Origin: Bacteroidota bacterium
GTDB taxonomy: Bacteria > Bacteroidota > Bacteroidia > Bacteroidales > UBA932
Reading direction: 5' to 3'
NCBI GenBank assembly: GCA_017860395.1
Contig: JAGDMC010000038.1
Span: 1-9,660 of the forward strand
Length of the DNA stretch: 9,660 nt
Part shown: positions 1 to 6,949 of the stretch, in pieces
Numbering within the stretch: the first letter of the stretch is position 1
Layout of the letters: the number at the start of each line of letters is the position of its first letter
Program-made: the position numbers and the translations under genes
Notes under the pieces: generated by a model
Told to the model about the DNA's origin: nothing
Database searches by the model: none
Seen by the model: only the letters and a program-made list of their open reading frames with translations

Positions 1-245
1 TATTGAAAGAAAAAGCCTATTGCATATATCTGAGAGCATCTGTCGAAAATATTATTTCCAGACTCACACATGCAAAAAAAACCCGGCCTCTCATTAAAGA
101 CAAATCCGAAGATGAGCTCATCGTAGAAATAAGAAGACTATTCTCTGTGAGAGAAAGCGGATATGAAAGTTCTGCTGATTATGTCTTAGAGATGGATAAG
201 AAGACGATTCACGACATACTGTCGGAAATACTGGGGATTATATAA
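1..245 (+). CDS. aroK: Shikimate kinase, C-terminal fragment (5' end outside window)
   Basis: Shikimate kinase phosphorylates shikimate at the 3-hydroxyl with ATP in the cytoplasmic route to chorismate. Only about the last 80 residues are present; the Walker A loop and shikimate-binding N-terminal half lie left of the window. Visible are the strand CIYLRAS with a following helix, the lid region with the Arg-Pro-Leu triplet (local residues 28-30), and the R...Y...ADYVLEMD pattern (about 50-65) that in this family carries the adenine/phosphate-contacting arginine and the final strand. The TTG at base 3 is an internal leucine codon, not a start. The frame ends with TAA at 243-245, overlapping the end of the convergent recJ by 8 bp. 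aroE, another gene of the same pathway, lies about 4 kb downstream. Assignment rests on family pattern recognition from a fragment; another small P-loop kinase is possible but less likely. Confidence 0.82.
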   Translation, partial: LKEKAYCIYLRASVENIISRLTHAKKTRPLIKDKSEDELIVEIRRLFSVRESGYESSADYVLEMDKKTIHDILSEILGII

Positions 246-1971
246 TCTCTTCCCGCAGTTTAATGTCCCTTACTCTTAATTGAATATTTGCAATCCCCCT
301 GTAATAGTTCTCTGCAATTGAGTAGCAGATATCCACCGGATTTCCCGACCGGAGGTGTTCAAAGTGCTCTGCGCGGTTAAAAGCAATCGCAGATATGTGC
401 CTGTGAGGTTCATCCTCCTGAATAAGCTCCAGCTTGAGGTGACCGGCATCTGTTCCTACTCTCCTGCCATTTCCGTTGTCATACACATTTTGAGTAATGA
501 ATACCGGAGACATGTTTCCCGGCCCGAAAGGCTGAAATTGCTTAAGTATCCTAAAAAACTTAGGGGTAATTTGCCTGAATTCCAGGAATGTATCTATATT
601 GATTATTGGAGTGAGAATCTCGGCAGTAATTTTTTTCTTTACAAAATCTTCAAATCTTGAACAGAATATCTCGAAGTTCGATTCTTTGAGCGTGAGGCCG
701 GCAGCATACATGTGCCCTCCAAAATTTTCAAGGAGGTCTGCGCAGCTTTCAATTGCCTCATAAAGGTCGAATCCCGGAATGCTCCTCGCAGAACCGGTAA
801 TGAATCCGTTAGATTTAGTAAGGACAATTGTAGGACGGTAATATGTCTCCACAAGCCTTGAAGCAACTATACCGAGTACCCCTTTATGCCATATAGGGTT
901 ATATAAGACAGTCGAATTTCTTGTTGCAAAATCCGATGCAGTAGCCGTCATTTCAATTGCTTCAATTGTTATTTCACGGTCAATGCTCTTTCTGTCGTTA
1001 TTGTGTGTGTTGATTGTATCACCGATACTTTTTGCCTCGTCGTCGTTGCGGCTGATAAGCAGGTCAACGGCAGTCTTTCCGGACTCCATCCGGCCCGCGG
1101 CATTTATTCTCGGCCCGATTTTGAAAACTATATCGTCAATTGTAATGACATGCTTTTCAAGCCCCGAAAGCTTGATTATTGAGAGCAGCCCCTTTCTTGG
1201 GGATTCATTGAGCTGCTGAAGTCCATAGTGTGCAAGAATTCTGTTTTCGCCCGTCATCAAAACCAAATCCGATGCTATACTTACAACGAGCAGGTCCAGC
1301 AGAGGAATAAGCTGAATAAAGGGAATGTGTCTTGTTGATGCAAATGCCTGCATCAGTTTGAATCCGACACCGCAACCTGAAAGGTCGTCAAACGGGTAAT
1401 TGCAGTCCGGTCTTTTTGGATCAAGGACAGCAATAGCATCCGGAAGTCTTTCATCGGGAAGGTGGTGGTCGCAAATTATGAATTCAATTCCAAGAGATTT
1501 GGCATACGAAACCTTTTCGACAGCTTTAATACCACAATCAAGTGCAATAATGAGAGTGTATCCGTTTTCACGGGCCCAGTCTATGCCTTTGTATGATACG
1601 CCGTAACCTTCGTCATATCTGTCTGGGATATAGTAACCGATATTGGTGTGCAAATTACGAAGGAATGAAAAAACAAGAGCGACCGCTGTCGTTCCGTCTA
1701 CATCATAATCGCCGTAAACAAGTATTTTTTCTGAATTTGTGAGTGCGATATCCAGTCTTGCGACTGCCTTATCCATGTCTTTAATAAGGAACGGGTCGTG
1801 CAATTCTTCGAGTTTGGGGCGAAAAAAAGACTTCGCTTCTGCAAAAGTCTTGATGTTTCTTTGAACTAACAGATTAGAGAGAGCCATATCTATCGCCAGA
1901 TCCGATGCCAGTTGTCTAACGATTGCCGGGTTTCCCGGCTGCTTTACTATCCATTTTTTATCGATTGCCAT
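238..1971 (-). CDS. recJ: Single-stranded-DNA-specific 5'-3' exonuclease RecJ
   Basis: RecJ degrades single-stranded DNA 5' to 3' in recombinational repair, base excision repair and mismatch repair, using Mn/Mg ions in the cytoplasm. The 577-residue product matches the usual length. DHH phosphoesterase motifs in order: GDYDVDG (metal aspartates near 88 and 90), IIALDCG (Asp145), CDHH (168-170), GCGVG (about 199-203) and SIASD (Asp235). The DHHA1 part follows with GPRINAAGRM (296-305), GVLGIVASR and the FGGH motif (418-420); the C-terminal part fits the OB-fold domain. All key metal ligands appear intact. I chose the ATG at 1971 (MAIDKKW) over the in-frame ATG at 2001, because the 10 extra residues (MKLNLYLCKD) look unlike the family and a promoter-like TATCTTTG lies between them. 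It is transcribed away from lysS and converges on aroK. Stop is TAA at 238-240. Confidence 0.96.
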   Translation of the reverse strand: MAIDKKWIVKQPGNPAIVRQLASDLAIDMALSNLLVQRNIKTFAEAKSFFRPKLEELHDPFLIKDMDKAVARLDIALTNSEKILVYGDYDVDGTTAVALVFSFLRNLHTNIGYYIPDRYDEGYGVSYKGIDWARENGYTLIIALDCGIKAVEKVSYAKSLGIEFIICDHHLPDERLPDAIAVLDPKRPDCNYPFDDLSGCGVGFKLMQAFASTRHIPFIQLIPLLDLLVVSIASDLVLMTGENRILAHYGLQQLNESPRKGLLSIIKLSGLEKHVITIDDIVFKIGPRINAAGRMESGKTAVDLLISRNDDEAKSIGDTINTHNNDRKSIDREITIEAIEMTATASDFATRNSTVLYNPIWHKGVLGIVASRLVETYYRPTIVLTKSNGFITGSARSIPGFDLYEAIESCADLLENFGGHMYAAGLTLKESNFEIFCSRFEDFVKKKITAEILTPIINIDTFLEFRQITPKFFRILKQFQPFGPGNMSPVFITQNVYDNGNGRRVGTDAGHLKLELIQEDEPHRHISAIAFNRAEHFEHLRSGNPVDICYSIAENYYRGIANIQLRVRDIKLREEII

Positions 1972-1986
1972 ATCTTTACAAAGATA
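1971..1986. repeat. Perfect 16-bp palindrome at the recJ start
   Basis: TATCTTTACAAAGATA consists of two 7-bp arms around a 2-bp centre. It overlaps the candidate recJ -7 element and touches the first base of the recJ start codon. Its position would suit an operator, but it is AT-rich and part of the symmetry comes from the TATCTTTG promoter-like sequence itself, so it may be incidental. Confidence 0.4.
1979..1986 (-). promoter_or_regulatory. Candidate Bacteroidetes -7 promoter element for recJ
   Basis: Read on the minus strand this is TATCTTTG, an exact match to the TAnnTTTG -7 consensus of Bacteroidetes housekeeping sigma. It ends only 7 bp before the chosen recJ ATG, so transcription would begin at or within a base or two of the start codon, giving a leaderless or nearly leaderless mRNA. 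A TTG-like -33 element at the usual 19-20 bp spacing is not evident (a TTTG lies only about 12 bp upstream), so support is partial. Confidence 0.4.
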
Positions 1987-1995
1987 CAGATTTAA

Positions 1996-2026
1996 TTTCA
2001 AAAATTGATAAAAAAAGCTACTTTTG
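1996..2026 (+). promoter_or_regulatory. Candidate Bacteroidetes promoter for the lysS operon
   Basis: TACTTTTG at 2019-2026 matches the TAnnTTTG -7 consensus. A TTTC at 1996-1999 lies 19 bp upstream, the right spacing for a degenerate TTTG -33 element. The predicted transcript would start near 2032-2034 and leave a leader of under 20 nt before the lysS ATG at 2051. This position also argues against the TTG at 2024 being the translation start. Confidence 0.5.
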
Positions 2027-2050
2027 CTACTTAATTCAATCTATAATTCA

Positions 2051-3571
2051 ATGGAATTTACAGAGCTAAACGAGCAGGAGATAATAAGAAGAGAGTCGCT
2101 AAAGGCTATACAGGAACTGGGCATAGATCCCTACCCTGCCGAGGCATACGAAATTAATATTACCACAAGCCAGATAAAAGAACAATATAATCCCGAAGCA
2201 CCTAATCTCAACAATATTTCCATTGCCGGAAGGATAATGACAAGGAGAATAATGGGTGCAGCAGCATTTATTGAACTTCTTGACGAAAAAGGCAGGATTC
2301 AGGTCTATCTGAAACGAGACGAAATATGTCCCGGTGAGGATAAGACTCTTTACAATACAGTATTCAAGAAGCTTTTAGATATCGGAGATATTGTCGGAAT
2401 TAAAGGATTTGCCTTCATTACACAAACCGGCGAATTATCAATTCATGCAAAGGAGCTTAAAGTGCTCAGCAAATCACTCCGAGTTCTTCCTGTAGTGAAA
2501 GAAAAAGACGATCAGAAGTATGATGCGTTTTCGGACCCGGAAATGAGATATCGCATGCGTTATGTTGACCTCATCGTTAACCCGGAAGTCAGGGAAACAT
2601 TTTTGAAGCGCTCAAAAATCATAAATACGATGCGCAACTTCTTCAACGATCACGGCTATATGGAGGTTGAGACCCCTATTCTCCAGCCAATACCCGGTGG
2701 AGCAACTGCACGGCCGTTCATAACACATCACAATGCACTTGACATTCCTCTGTACTTAAGAATAGCAAACGAACTTTATCTGAAAAGGCTAATCGTTGGC
2801 GGATACACCGGTGTTTATGAATTTGCAAAGGATTTCCGTAACGAGGGAATGGACAGGACACACAACCCTGAATTTACAGTACTGGAAATTTATGTTGCAT
2901 ACAAAGACTACTTCTGGATGATGGAGTTTGTGGAGCAGATGATTGAAAAAGTAGCTCTTGCAATAAACGATAAAACCAAACTTACCCTCTGGAACAAGGA
3001 AATTGAGTTCAAGGCTCCTTACAGAAGGCTTCCTATGCTTGATGCTATAAGGGAATATGCAGGAGTGGATGTTGCAGGCATGGGAGAGAGTGAGCTCAGG
3101 GCCGTTTGTGAAAAGCTCAATGTCCCCATAAATAAAACAATGGGAGTTGGCAAACTGATTGACGCTTTATTCGGAGAGTACTGCGAAAAACATCTCATCC
3201 AGCCAACCTTTATTACAGATTATCCTGTCGAGACTTCGCCTCTCACAAAAAGGCACCGTTCAAATCCGGCTCTCACAGAACGTTTTGAATTGTTCGTAAA
3301 CGGCAAGGAGCTCGCCAATGCATACAGTGAATTAAACGACCCTATTGATCAGCTTGAGCGTTTCAAGGATCAGGTACAACTTAAGGATAAAGGAGACGAT
3401 GAAGCAATGTTTATTGACATGGACTTTATTCGTGCCCTTGAATACGGAATGCCTCCTACATCGGGAATGGGAATTGGAATAGACAGGCTCACCATGTTCA
3501 TGACAGATTCAACATCTATTCAGGATGTTCTCTTCTTCCCGCAAATGCGTCCGGAAAACCAAAACGGATAA
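2051..3571 (+). CDS. lysS: Lysyl-tRNA synthetase, class II
   Basis: The enzyme charges tRNA-Lys with lysine using ATP. The 506-residue product starts [17 protein letters not shown]. It has an N-terminal anticodon-binding OB fold (about 56-150, including [11 protein letters not shown]) followed by the class II catalytic core. Motif 1 lies in the [18 protein letters not shown] region, followed by [13 protein letters not shown]. Motif 2 is [15 protein letters not shown] (from 262), and motif 3 is [13 protein letters not shown] (from 468; the class II arginine is Arg479). All core motifs appear intact. It is probably the first gene of a five-gene run; the stop TAA shares its last A with the next gene's ATG. 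The length equals the E. coli enzyme. My recollection is that many Bacteroidales LysRS proteins are near 575 residues with a C-terminal extension, which this one lacks. A TTG start at 2024 is possible by frame but unlikely. Confidence 0.97.
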   Translation: MEFTELNEQEIIRRESLKAIQELGIDPYPAEAYEINITTSQIKEQYNPEAPNLNNISIAGRIMTRRIMGAAAFIELLDEKGRIQVYLKRDEICPGEDKTLYNTVFKKLLDIGDIVGIKGFAFITQTGELSIHAKELKVLSKSLRVLPVVKEKDDQKYDAFSDPEMRYRMRYVDLIVNPEVRETFLKRSKIINTMRNFFNDHGYMEVETPILQPIPGGATARPFITHHNALDIPLYLRIANELYLKRLIVGGYTGVYEFAKDFRNEGMDRTHNPEFTVLEIYVAYKDYFWMMEFVEQMIEKVALAINDKTKLTLWNKEIEFKAPYRRLPMLDAIREYAGVDVAGMGESELRAVCEKLNVPINKTMGVGKLIDALFGEYCEKHLIQPTFITDYPVETSPLTKRHRSNPALTERFELFVNGKELANAYSELNDPIDQLERFKDQVQLKDKGDDEAMFIDMDFIRALEYGMPPTSGMGIGIDRLTMFMTDSTSIQDVLFFPQMRPENQNG

Positions 3572-4362
3572 TGTATATAGACCACCTTTCATCGGCTCAG
3601 AACCCGAGAATCAGGAACCTTGTTGCCCTCAGGGAAAAATCTTCCCTAAGGCGCGAGCAGGGGCTTTTTGTTGTCGAAGGCATGAGAGAGGTTGAAGCGG
3701 CTATTGCCGGCGGGTTTGAAATAGATTCACTTTTTTTTGTACCGGAATTATTTCCGGAAGAAAAAGCGCAGGCATATAAATCAGATAAATATTTCAGTCT
3801 CTCGCCATCCATTTATTCCAAAGTTGCATACAGAGGAACAACGGAGGGGCTCATGGCAATTGCTGTTCAGAAAGAGAGAAAGCTGAGCGGAATCAGGCTA
3901 TCCAAACACCCACTGGTAATCGTTCTTGAATCTGTTGAAAAACCGGGCAACCTGGGAGCTGTTTTGCGTACAGCAGATGCTGCCAGAGCCGATGCTGTAA
4001 TTATTTGCGACCCGCTAACAGATCTTTATAATTCAAATATTATACGGGCAAGCATTGGGGGAATATTTACAAACAGGGTAATAGCATGCACCTCCGCAGA
4101 AGCATTTGAATGGCTTAAAGCCAACAATCTGCATATTTTCACTACAGAACTTCAGGCCTCGAAGAGGTACGACCATACAGATATGACGGTTCCTCTTGCA
4201 ATAGTTATGGGAACTGAATCAGAAGGGCTATCCCCTTTCTGGAGAGAACGTGCGGATGAGAGAATAATTATCCCAATGGGTGGTTCCCTTGACTCTTTAA
4301 ATGTATCGGTTTCTACTGCTATTATCTGTTTTGAAGCACTCAGGCAGAGAGATTTTAAATAA
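3571..4362 (+). CDS. TrmH/SpoU-family RNA 2'-O-methyltransferase
   Basis: Members of this SPOUT family transfer a methyl group from S-adenosylmethionine to a ribose 2'-OH in rRNA or tRNA, through a trefoil-knot domain and usually as dimers. The 263-residue protein has an N-terminal substrate-binding region (about 1-100; SAQNPRIRNL and GLFVVEG are typical) and a C-terminal SPOUT domain. SPOUT motif 1 is EKPGNLGAVLRTADA (Asn127, Arg133), then NIIRASIGG (about 156-164), motif 2 is IVMGTESEGL (211-220), and motif 3 is IPMGGSLDSLNVSVSTAI (from 234; Asn244). These are the cofactor and catalytic residues of the family. The exact target base cannot be read from sequence, so I give no rlmB/trmH symbol. 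The ATG overlaps the lysS stop (TAATG), implying translational coupling, and aroE begins one base after its stop. Confidence 0.93.
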   Translation: MYIDHLSSAQNPRIRNLVALREKSSLRREQGLFVVEGMREVEAAIAGGFEIDSLFFVPELFPEEKAQAYKSDKYFSLSPSIYSKVAYRGTTEGLMAIAVQKERKLSGIRLSKHPLVIVLESVEKPGNLGAVLRTADAARADAVIICDPLTDLYNSNIIRASIGGIFTNRVIACTSAEAFEWLKANNLHIFTTELQASKRYDHTDMTVPLAIVMGTESEGLSPFWRERADERIIIPMGGSLDSLNVSVSTAIICFEALRQRDFK

Positions 4363-4363
4363 A

Positions 4364-5119
4364 ATGAAATTCGGACTCATTGGTTATCCTATTGCCCACA
4401 GCATGAGTCCTGCGCTTTTTCGCGCAGGGTATCCGGCTTCTGTACACAGCTATGAACTTTTCCCGGCCAATAACATTGAAGAGGCACTCTCAATTATCAG
4501 GAATGAAAATGTTGACGGAGTAAATGTTACAACTCCATTCAAGGAATCCGTTTTGAAATATGCAAAAAATAGAGACAGTCTTGCGAAAGAGATTGAGGCT
4601 GCAAACCTTTTGATGCGCAGCGGCAATGACTTTACTGCATATAATACCGACTACTACGGGGTTAAAGAGAGTATTAAGCAATTTGCTCTCAACGGAGGAA
4701 GAGTTGCAATAATTGGATGCGGAGGAGCAGGAAGAGCTGCAGCCATTGCTGCAAGGGATCTGGGCTTTGATGTTGTTGTTTTGAACCGTGACAAAATAAA
4801 GGCAGAAAATTTCGCTGTAAAAAATTCTTTAGGATTTGCCGGAATTGATCAATTTTCCGAAATCGCCGGCGATGCAAAAATCGTAATAGACACTCTGCCC
4901 GTTTTAACGGATATTTACGACTGCATAACCCTTAAATCAAAAATTGTTTTTGAGGCAAAATACTCAAAAACTGAACTTAAAACGAAGTGCCATAAAGAAG
5001 GCGCTGTATACATACCCGGAACACTATGGCTCCTGAATCAGGCTCTGCCTTCCTTTCGAATGTTTACAGGCGAAGAACCCGACAGAAGTGCCATGGAATT
5101 ATTGACGGAAAATTGCTAA
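4364..5119 (+). CDS. aroE: Shikimate 5-dehydrogenase
   Basis: AroE reduces 3-dehydroshikimate to shikimate with NADPH in the chorismate pathway. The product is 251 residues, slightly short of the usual 270-285. Shikimate-binding motif GYPIAHSMSP carries the two conserved serines (13 and 15). NVTTPFK supplies the catalytic lysine (60), and YNTD the partner aspartate (96). A Rossmann segment IIGCGGAGRAAA with downstream VVLNRDK (about 110-145) binds NADP. The C-terminal LLNQALPSF (Gln226) completes the active site. I chose the ATG at 4364, one base after the methyltransferase stop, because homology begins there; an in-frame ATG at 4301 would add 21 unrelated residues encoded inside the upstream gene. 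Divergence from textbook AroE is modest and all catalytic residues are present. aroK at the left edge serves the next step of the pathway. Confidence 0.95.
   Translation: MKFGLIGYPIAHSMSPALFRAGYPASVHSYELFPANNIEEALSIIRNENVDGVNVTTPFKESVLKYAKNRDSLAKEIEAANLLMRSGNDFTAYNTDYYGVKESIKQFALNGGRVAIIGCGGAGRAAAIAARDLGFDVVVLNRDKIKAENFAVKNSLGFAGIDQFSEIAGDAKIVIDTLPVLTDIYDCITLKSKIVFEAKYSKTELKTKCHKEGAVYIPGTLWLLNQALPSFRMFTGEEPDRSAMELLTENC
4409..4428 (+). repeat. GC-rich inverted repeat inside the 5' end of aroE
   Basis: CCTGCGC and GCGCAGG form a perfect 7-bp stem around a 6-base loop (TTTTTC), about 45 nt into aroE. It codes for residues around Ser15-Gly23 just after the HSMSP motif. It could form an mRNA hairpin near the translation start, but there is no T-run after the stem, so it is not a typical terminator. 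Confidence 0.45.
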
Positions 5120-5134
5120 AGTTTTTTATCTTTG
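5102..5134 (+). promoter_or_regulatory. Candidate Bacteroidetes promoter for ssb-purA
   Basis: TATCTTTG at 5127-5134 matches the TAnnTTTG -7 consensus exactly. A TTG at 5102-5104, inside the end of aroE, could serve as a -33 element with a 22-bp spacer (at the long end of the accepted range); another TTG at 5113-5115 is too close. It sits in the largest gap within the + strand run, and a transcript start near 5141 would give a leader of about 16 nt. It would let ssb and purA be expressed apart from the lysS promoter. Confidence 0.5.
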
Positions 5135-5156
5135 TCATAAATATAAAAGTGCTATT

Positions 5157-5591
5157 ATGTCATTAAATAAAGTGTTGCTCATAGGCAATGTGGGTAAGGA
5201 TCCCGAGGTGCGCCACCTCGAAAACGGATCGATGGTTGCCCGCTTTTCCCTTGCAACTACCGAGAAATTCAAGGATAAAAACGGAGAATTTCAGGAGCAG
5301 ACTGAGTGGCATAATGTAGTATGCTGGAGATCTTTGGCAGAGAGAATTGAAAAGTATGTAAAAAAGGGAAGCCAATTATTTATTGAAGGCAAAATCCGCA
5401 CTGGCAGCTGGGAGGATAAAACAGGCCAGATAAGATATACTGTAGAGATAATTGCCGATAATATCCAGATACTTGGCAAAAAACAGGATTCACAAGGAGC
5501 ATCACCCGACCGAAACAATATTCAGGATATAGTCCCGCCTGCGGGGGCATCCGCACAGGGTATTGACGATGACGGTGACCTACCATTTTAA
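5157..5591 (+). CDS. ssb: Single-stranded DNA-binding protein SSB
   Basis: SSB coats single-stranded DNA during replication, recombination and repair, usually as a homotetramer, and recruits partners through its C-terminal tip. The 144-residue protein opens with SLNKVLLIGNVGKDPEVR, followed by an OB fold to about residue 110 that includes the aromatic DNA-contact region TEWHNVVCW (49-57) and the YVKKGSQLFIEGKI strand. A flexible Gln/Gly/Pro/Ala-rich linker (about 110-136) leads to the acidic tip DDDGDLPF, the conserved docking peptide for repair and replication proteins; RecJ, encoded nearby, is among the known SSB-tip partners in E. coli. The ATG at 5157 lies 37 bp after aroE and purA starts 12 bp after the ssb stop. 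There is no strong Shine-Dalgarno sequence, as expected in Bacteroidota. Confidence 0.97.
   Translation: MSLNKVLLIGNVGKDPEVRHLENGSMVARFSLATTEKFKDKNGEFQEQTEWHNVVCWRSLAERIEKYVKKGSQLFIEGKIRTGSWEDKTGQIRYTVEIIADNIQILGKKQDSQGASPDRNNIQDIVPPAGASAQGIDDDGDLPF
5204..5220 (+). repeat. GC-rich inverted repeat inside the 5' end of ssb
   Basis: CGAGGTG and CACCTCG form a perfect 7-bp stem with a 3-base CGC loop, about 47 nt into ssb, within codons for the PEVRHLE segment. It would be a stable mRNA hairpin close to the start codon. No U-tract follows, so a terminator is unlikely. Confidence 0.45.
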
Positions 5592-5603
5592 TTTTAATCA
5601 TAT

Positions 5604-6872
5604 ATGAAAGTTGATGTTGTTTTAGGCCTGCAATGGGGCGACGAGGGGAAAGGTAAAATTGTTGATGTTCTGGCAAAGAACTATCCTGTTGTTGCAAGGT
5701 TCCAGGGAGGGCCAAATGCAGGTCATTCTTTGCTCTTCGATGACAAAAAATTTGTTTTGCACACAATTCCTTCAGGTGTTTTCCGCAAAAACGCAGTTAA
5801 CATAATCGGAAACGGAGTTGTTATTGACCCAATCATTTTCCGTGAAGAGTGCCTGGAAATTGAGAAAACCGGCGTACCGGTAAGAGAGAGGATTGCAATT
5901 TCAAAGAAAGCACACCTTATTCTTCCTACACACAGGATTATTGATGCAGCTTCAGAAGCATCCAAAGGTGCGTCAAAGATAGGATCGACCCTAAAGGGGA
6001 TAGGTCCTACATATATGGATAAGACCGGCAGGAACGGTCTTAGGGTTGGTGATATTCTTGCAGAAAACTTTTTAGAGCGTTTTCACAACTTAAAAAGCAA
6101 ACATATTACTTTCCTAAAGCAATTTGACTTTGAATACAACGCCGAAGAAAAAGAGGTCGAATGGCTCAGTGCCATTGAGTTTCTCAAAGGATTCAACCTT
6201 GTAGACGGCGAGTATTTTATAAACCATCAGCTGGACGACAATAAAAGAGTTCTTGCAGAGGGTGCTCAGGGTTCTATGCTGGATGTAGACTTTGGTTCAT
6301 ATCCTTTTGTTACATCATCAACAACAATTTGTGCCGGCGCATGTACAGGTCTTGGAATTGCACCTTCGCGCATAGGAACTGTTTCCGGTATATTCAAAGC
6401 ATATTGCACAAGAGTAGGCAGCGGCCCGTTCCCTACAGAACTTAACGACAGTGTTGGCGAAGAACTTCGCAAGCTTGGTTTTGAATTCGGCGCCACTACC
6501 GGCCGCCCGAGAAGAACAGGCTGGCTGGACCTTGTTGCACTTAAATATGCTGTTATGATAAATGGCGTTGAGCAGCTTATAATGATGAAAGCCGACGTTC
6601 TTGATACATTCGACACAATTAAGGTTGCAGTTGCATATAAAATGAACGGAGTTGAGACACACCAGATTCCTTTTGACACCTTTGCAACGGTAGAGCCTGT
6701 TTACAAAGAATTTAAAGGATGGAAACGCGACCTTACAAAAATCACAACCGAGAGCGACCTTCCATTTGAATTTATGACTTATGTCCGCTTTATTGAAAAA
6801 GAGGTAGGCGTTCCTATCAATATTATTTCACTGGGACCGGACAGAGAACAGACTATAATGAGAACCGTATAA
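5604..6872 (+). CDS. purA: Adenylosuccinate synthetase
   Basis: PurA condenses IMP and aspartate with GTP to adenylosuccinate, the first committed step from IMP to AMP. The 422-residue product is of normal length. GLQWGDEGKGK (8-18) contains the catalytic Asp13 and the GTP loop, GGPNAGH gives His41, and STLKGIGPTYMDK lies on the IMP side. EGAQGSMLDVDFGSYPFVTSS (from Glu219) is another IMP-binding block. TRVGSGPFPTEL and GRPRRTGWLDL (from 300) form part of the aspartate/IMP region, and LGPDR (410-414) lies in the C-terminal guanine-binding part. All hallmark residues appear intact. It starts 12 nt after ssb with no visible promoter of its own, so it is probably co-transcribed. A strong hairpin terminator begins about 17 bp after the stop codon. 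Confidence 0.98.
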   Translation: MKVDVVLGLQWGDEGKGKIVDVLAKNYPVVARFQGGPNAGHSLLFDDKKFVLHTIPSGVFRKNAVNIIGNGVVIDPIIFREECLEIEKTGVPVRERIAISKKAHLILPTHRIIDAASEASKGASKIGSTLKGIGPTYMDKTGRNGLRVGDILAENFLERFHNLKSKHITFLKQFDFEYNAEEKEVEWLSAIEFLKGFNLVDGEYFINHQLDDNKRVLAEGAQGSMLDVDFGSYPFVTSSTTICAGACTGLGIAPSRIGTVSGIFKAYCTRVGSGPFPTELNDSVGEELRKLGFEFGATTGRPRRTGWLDLVALKYAVMINGVEQLIMMKADVLDTFDTIKVAVAYKMNGVETHQIPFDTFATVEPVYKEFKGWKRDLTKITTESDLPFEFMTYVRFIEKEVGVPINIISLGPDREQTIMRTV

Positions 6873-6889
6873 TACCGGTTTAATTTCCA

Positions 6890-6933
6890 AATAAAAAGAG
6901 GCTGTCTGAAATATCAGACAGCCTCTTTTTATT
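6890..6933. terminator. Bidirectional intrinsic terminator between purA and the transporter genes
   Basis: Two perfectly complementary 20-base arms (6890-6909 and 6914-6933) surround the 4-base loop AATA. The core is GAGGCTGTCTGA / TCAGACAGCCTC, flanked by an A-rich left side and a T-rich right side. Read on either strand the stem is followed by a T-run, so it can end both the purA transcript and the convergent transporter transcript whose last stop codon is at 6950-6952. Hairpins of this AGAGGCTGTCTGA kind are common terminators in Bacteroidetes. Confidence 0.92.
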
Positions 6934-6949
6934 GTTGATCCTTAACCTG

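Noticed and set aside
1972..2001. Upstream in-frame start for recJ adding MKLNLYLCKD
   Set aside because: The extra residues do not fit RecJ, and the segment holds a promoter-like element pointing into the gene.
2024..2050. TTG start for lysS adding nine residues
   Set aside because: The TTG is part of the likely -7 promoter element, and the ATG at 2051 gives the usual LysRS beginning.
4301..4363. Upstream start for aroE inside the methyltransferase gene
   Set aside because: The added 21 residues come from out-of-frame methyltransferase sequence; AroE homology starts exactly at the ATG at 4364.
5121..5156. Small RNA or riboswitch in the aroE-ssb gap
   Set aside because: The gap is only 37 bp, AT-rich, and has no stem-loop; a promoter explains it better.
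5380..5766. A 128-residue open frame on the minus strand across ssb and the start of purA
   Set aside because: It lies wholly opposite two well-supported genes, has no recognisable motif and has a composition expected of a shadow frame.
6266..6679. A 137-residue open frame on the minus strand inside purA
   Set aside because: It mirrors a strongly conserved part of purA and its translation shows no family pattern.
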